A DNA stretch of 64,000 nucleotides, taken from positions 62,001 through 126,000 of the forward strand of contig NZ_VDOR01000004.1 in NCBI RefSeq assembly GCF_007666205.1, read 5' to 3'. Every line of letters begins with the position of its first letter. The stretch's first letter is position 1. Under the pieces are notes generated by a model. It worked only from the letters and a program-made list of their open reading frames with translations, was not told the origin of the DNA and ran no database searches. This document shows, piece after piece, positions 63,543 through 64,000 of this stretch. The DNA is from Kocuria palustris (GTDB lineage Bacteria > Actinomycetota > Actinomycetes > Actinomycetales > Micrococcaceae). The translations under genes were made by a program, and so were the position numbers.

Positions 63543-64000
63543 ATGAGCACTCTTTCCGTCACCGCCGCGGGGGCAGCCCGCGAAGCCATCGACCGGCACG
63601 TCCCCCAGCTCGCCGCGGACCGCTTCGCCTCGCGGCTGTTCGCCAAGGACCACACCCTGTGGGGCCCCGAGGCCGAGGAGGAGGCCGCCAAGCGCCTGGG
63701 CTGGGTCGACGCGCACGACGTCTCCCGCCCGCTCGTCCAGGAGATCCTCGACCTGCGCGACTCGTTCGCCGCGGAGGGCGTCGACCGCTTCGTGCTCGCC
63801 GGCATGGGCGGGTCGTCCCTGGCCCCCGAGGTGATCACGCGCACCGCCGGCGTCGAGCTGTTCGTGCTCGACTCGACCGATCCCGTGATGGTCCGGGCGG
63901 CGCTGTCCGATCGCATCGGCCGCACCGCCGCGATCATCTCCTCGAAGTCCGGCTCGACCGTCGAGACCGACTCCGCGCGCCGAGCCTTCGAGAAGGCCTT
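63543..64000 (+). CDS. pgi: glucose-6-phosphate isomerase, 5' part
   Basis: First ~152 residues of Pgi; the window ends inside the gene. VLAGMGGSSLAPEVITRTAG matches the start of the SIS domain and AIISSKSGSTVETDSARRAF is the phosphate-binding SKSGST motif. Interconverts glucose 6-phosphate and fructose 6-phosphate. GAGAGGAC lies upstream of the ATG. Follows tkt and tal, as in many actinobacteria, where zwf and opcA usually come next. Confidence 0.92.
   Translation, partial: MSTLSVTAAGAAREAIDRHVPQLAADRFASRLFAKDHTLWGPEAEEEAAKRLGWVDAHDVSRPLVQEILDLRDSFAAEGVDRFVLAGMGGSSLAPEVITRTAGVELFVLDSTDPVMVRAALSDRIGRTAAIISSKSGSTVETDSARRAFEKA

Overview
The window is high-GC DNA (roughly 70% G+C by eye) from an actinomycete, most likely Micrococcales. 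Pointers are RbpA, a HelY-type DSHCT helicase, a DUF3099 protein, actinobacterial-type LexA boxes at an error-prone polymerase dnaE2, a sigma-R-type promoter at rbpA, the sufR-sufB-sufD-sufC-sufT order and the ctaA...ctaB / tkt-tal-pgi arrangement. Genus cannot be fixed from the sequence alone. Both ends cut genes: the 3' part of a helicase on the left and the 5' part of pgi on the right.

Layout. 1-7.3 kb: core genes (helY, a degenerate amidohydrolase, ppm mannosyltransferase, rbpA, an SPFH/NfeD membrane pair) and small unknown genes. 7.5-8.3 kb: a gene-poor stretch leading to a tyrosine recombinase that has its own LexA-like box. 9.4-14.2 kb: peroxide defence, a large catalase divergent from ahpC-ahpF, with a perfect Crp/GlxR-type palindrome between them. 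14.6-17.0 kb: a phosphoketolase interrupted by one in-frame TGA where the family has Trp. 17.2-28.2 kb: a stress protein, a membrane protein and a glucuronide block (uxaC, a fructuronate reductase-like gene, uidA, two GPH symporters, gntK), mostly split by strong hairpin terminators.

28.2-35.5 kb: DNA damage and defence. dnaE2 (SOS box over its -10) and DUF6504 are followed by a tightly coupled XRE - ImmA/IrrE protease - PIN RNase cassette with its own palindromic operator, a truncated RibD-like gene and a low-GC mrr restriction gene. This is the most island-like part and holds the best candidate for an unusual system. 35.6-49.3 kb: TrmH methyltransferase, TauE, ABC ATPase, serB, two SDR enzymes, DUF3099, SURF1, an ABC-F protein, an AI-2E family transporter, the bioYMN biotin transporter and an orphan muconolactone isomerase. 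49.4-54.3 kb: the Suf Fe-S operon with its SufR-type regulator. 54.5-59.6 kb: heme A synthesis (ctaA, ctaB) around an operon of a DapA-like aldolase and an ABC exporter. 60-64 kb: tkt, tal and pgi.

How they fit together: GPH carriers and UidA would import and cleave glucuronides; UxaC and the reductase carry the released hexuronate toward mannonate, although uxuA, kdgK and kdgA are not here. Transketolase, transaldolase and the damaged phosphoketolase handle sugar phosphates. CtaA, CtaB and SURF1 serve aa3 oxidase assembly. RbpA, catalase, AhpCF and Suf form a redox-stress set, and DnaE2 and perhaps the recombinase belong to the SOS response. Regulatory sites were read by eye and not scored computationally.
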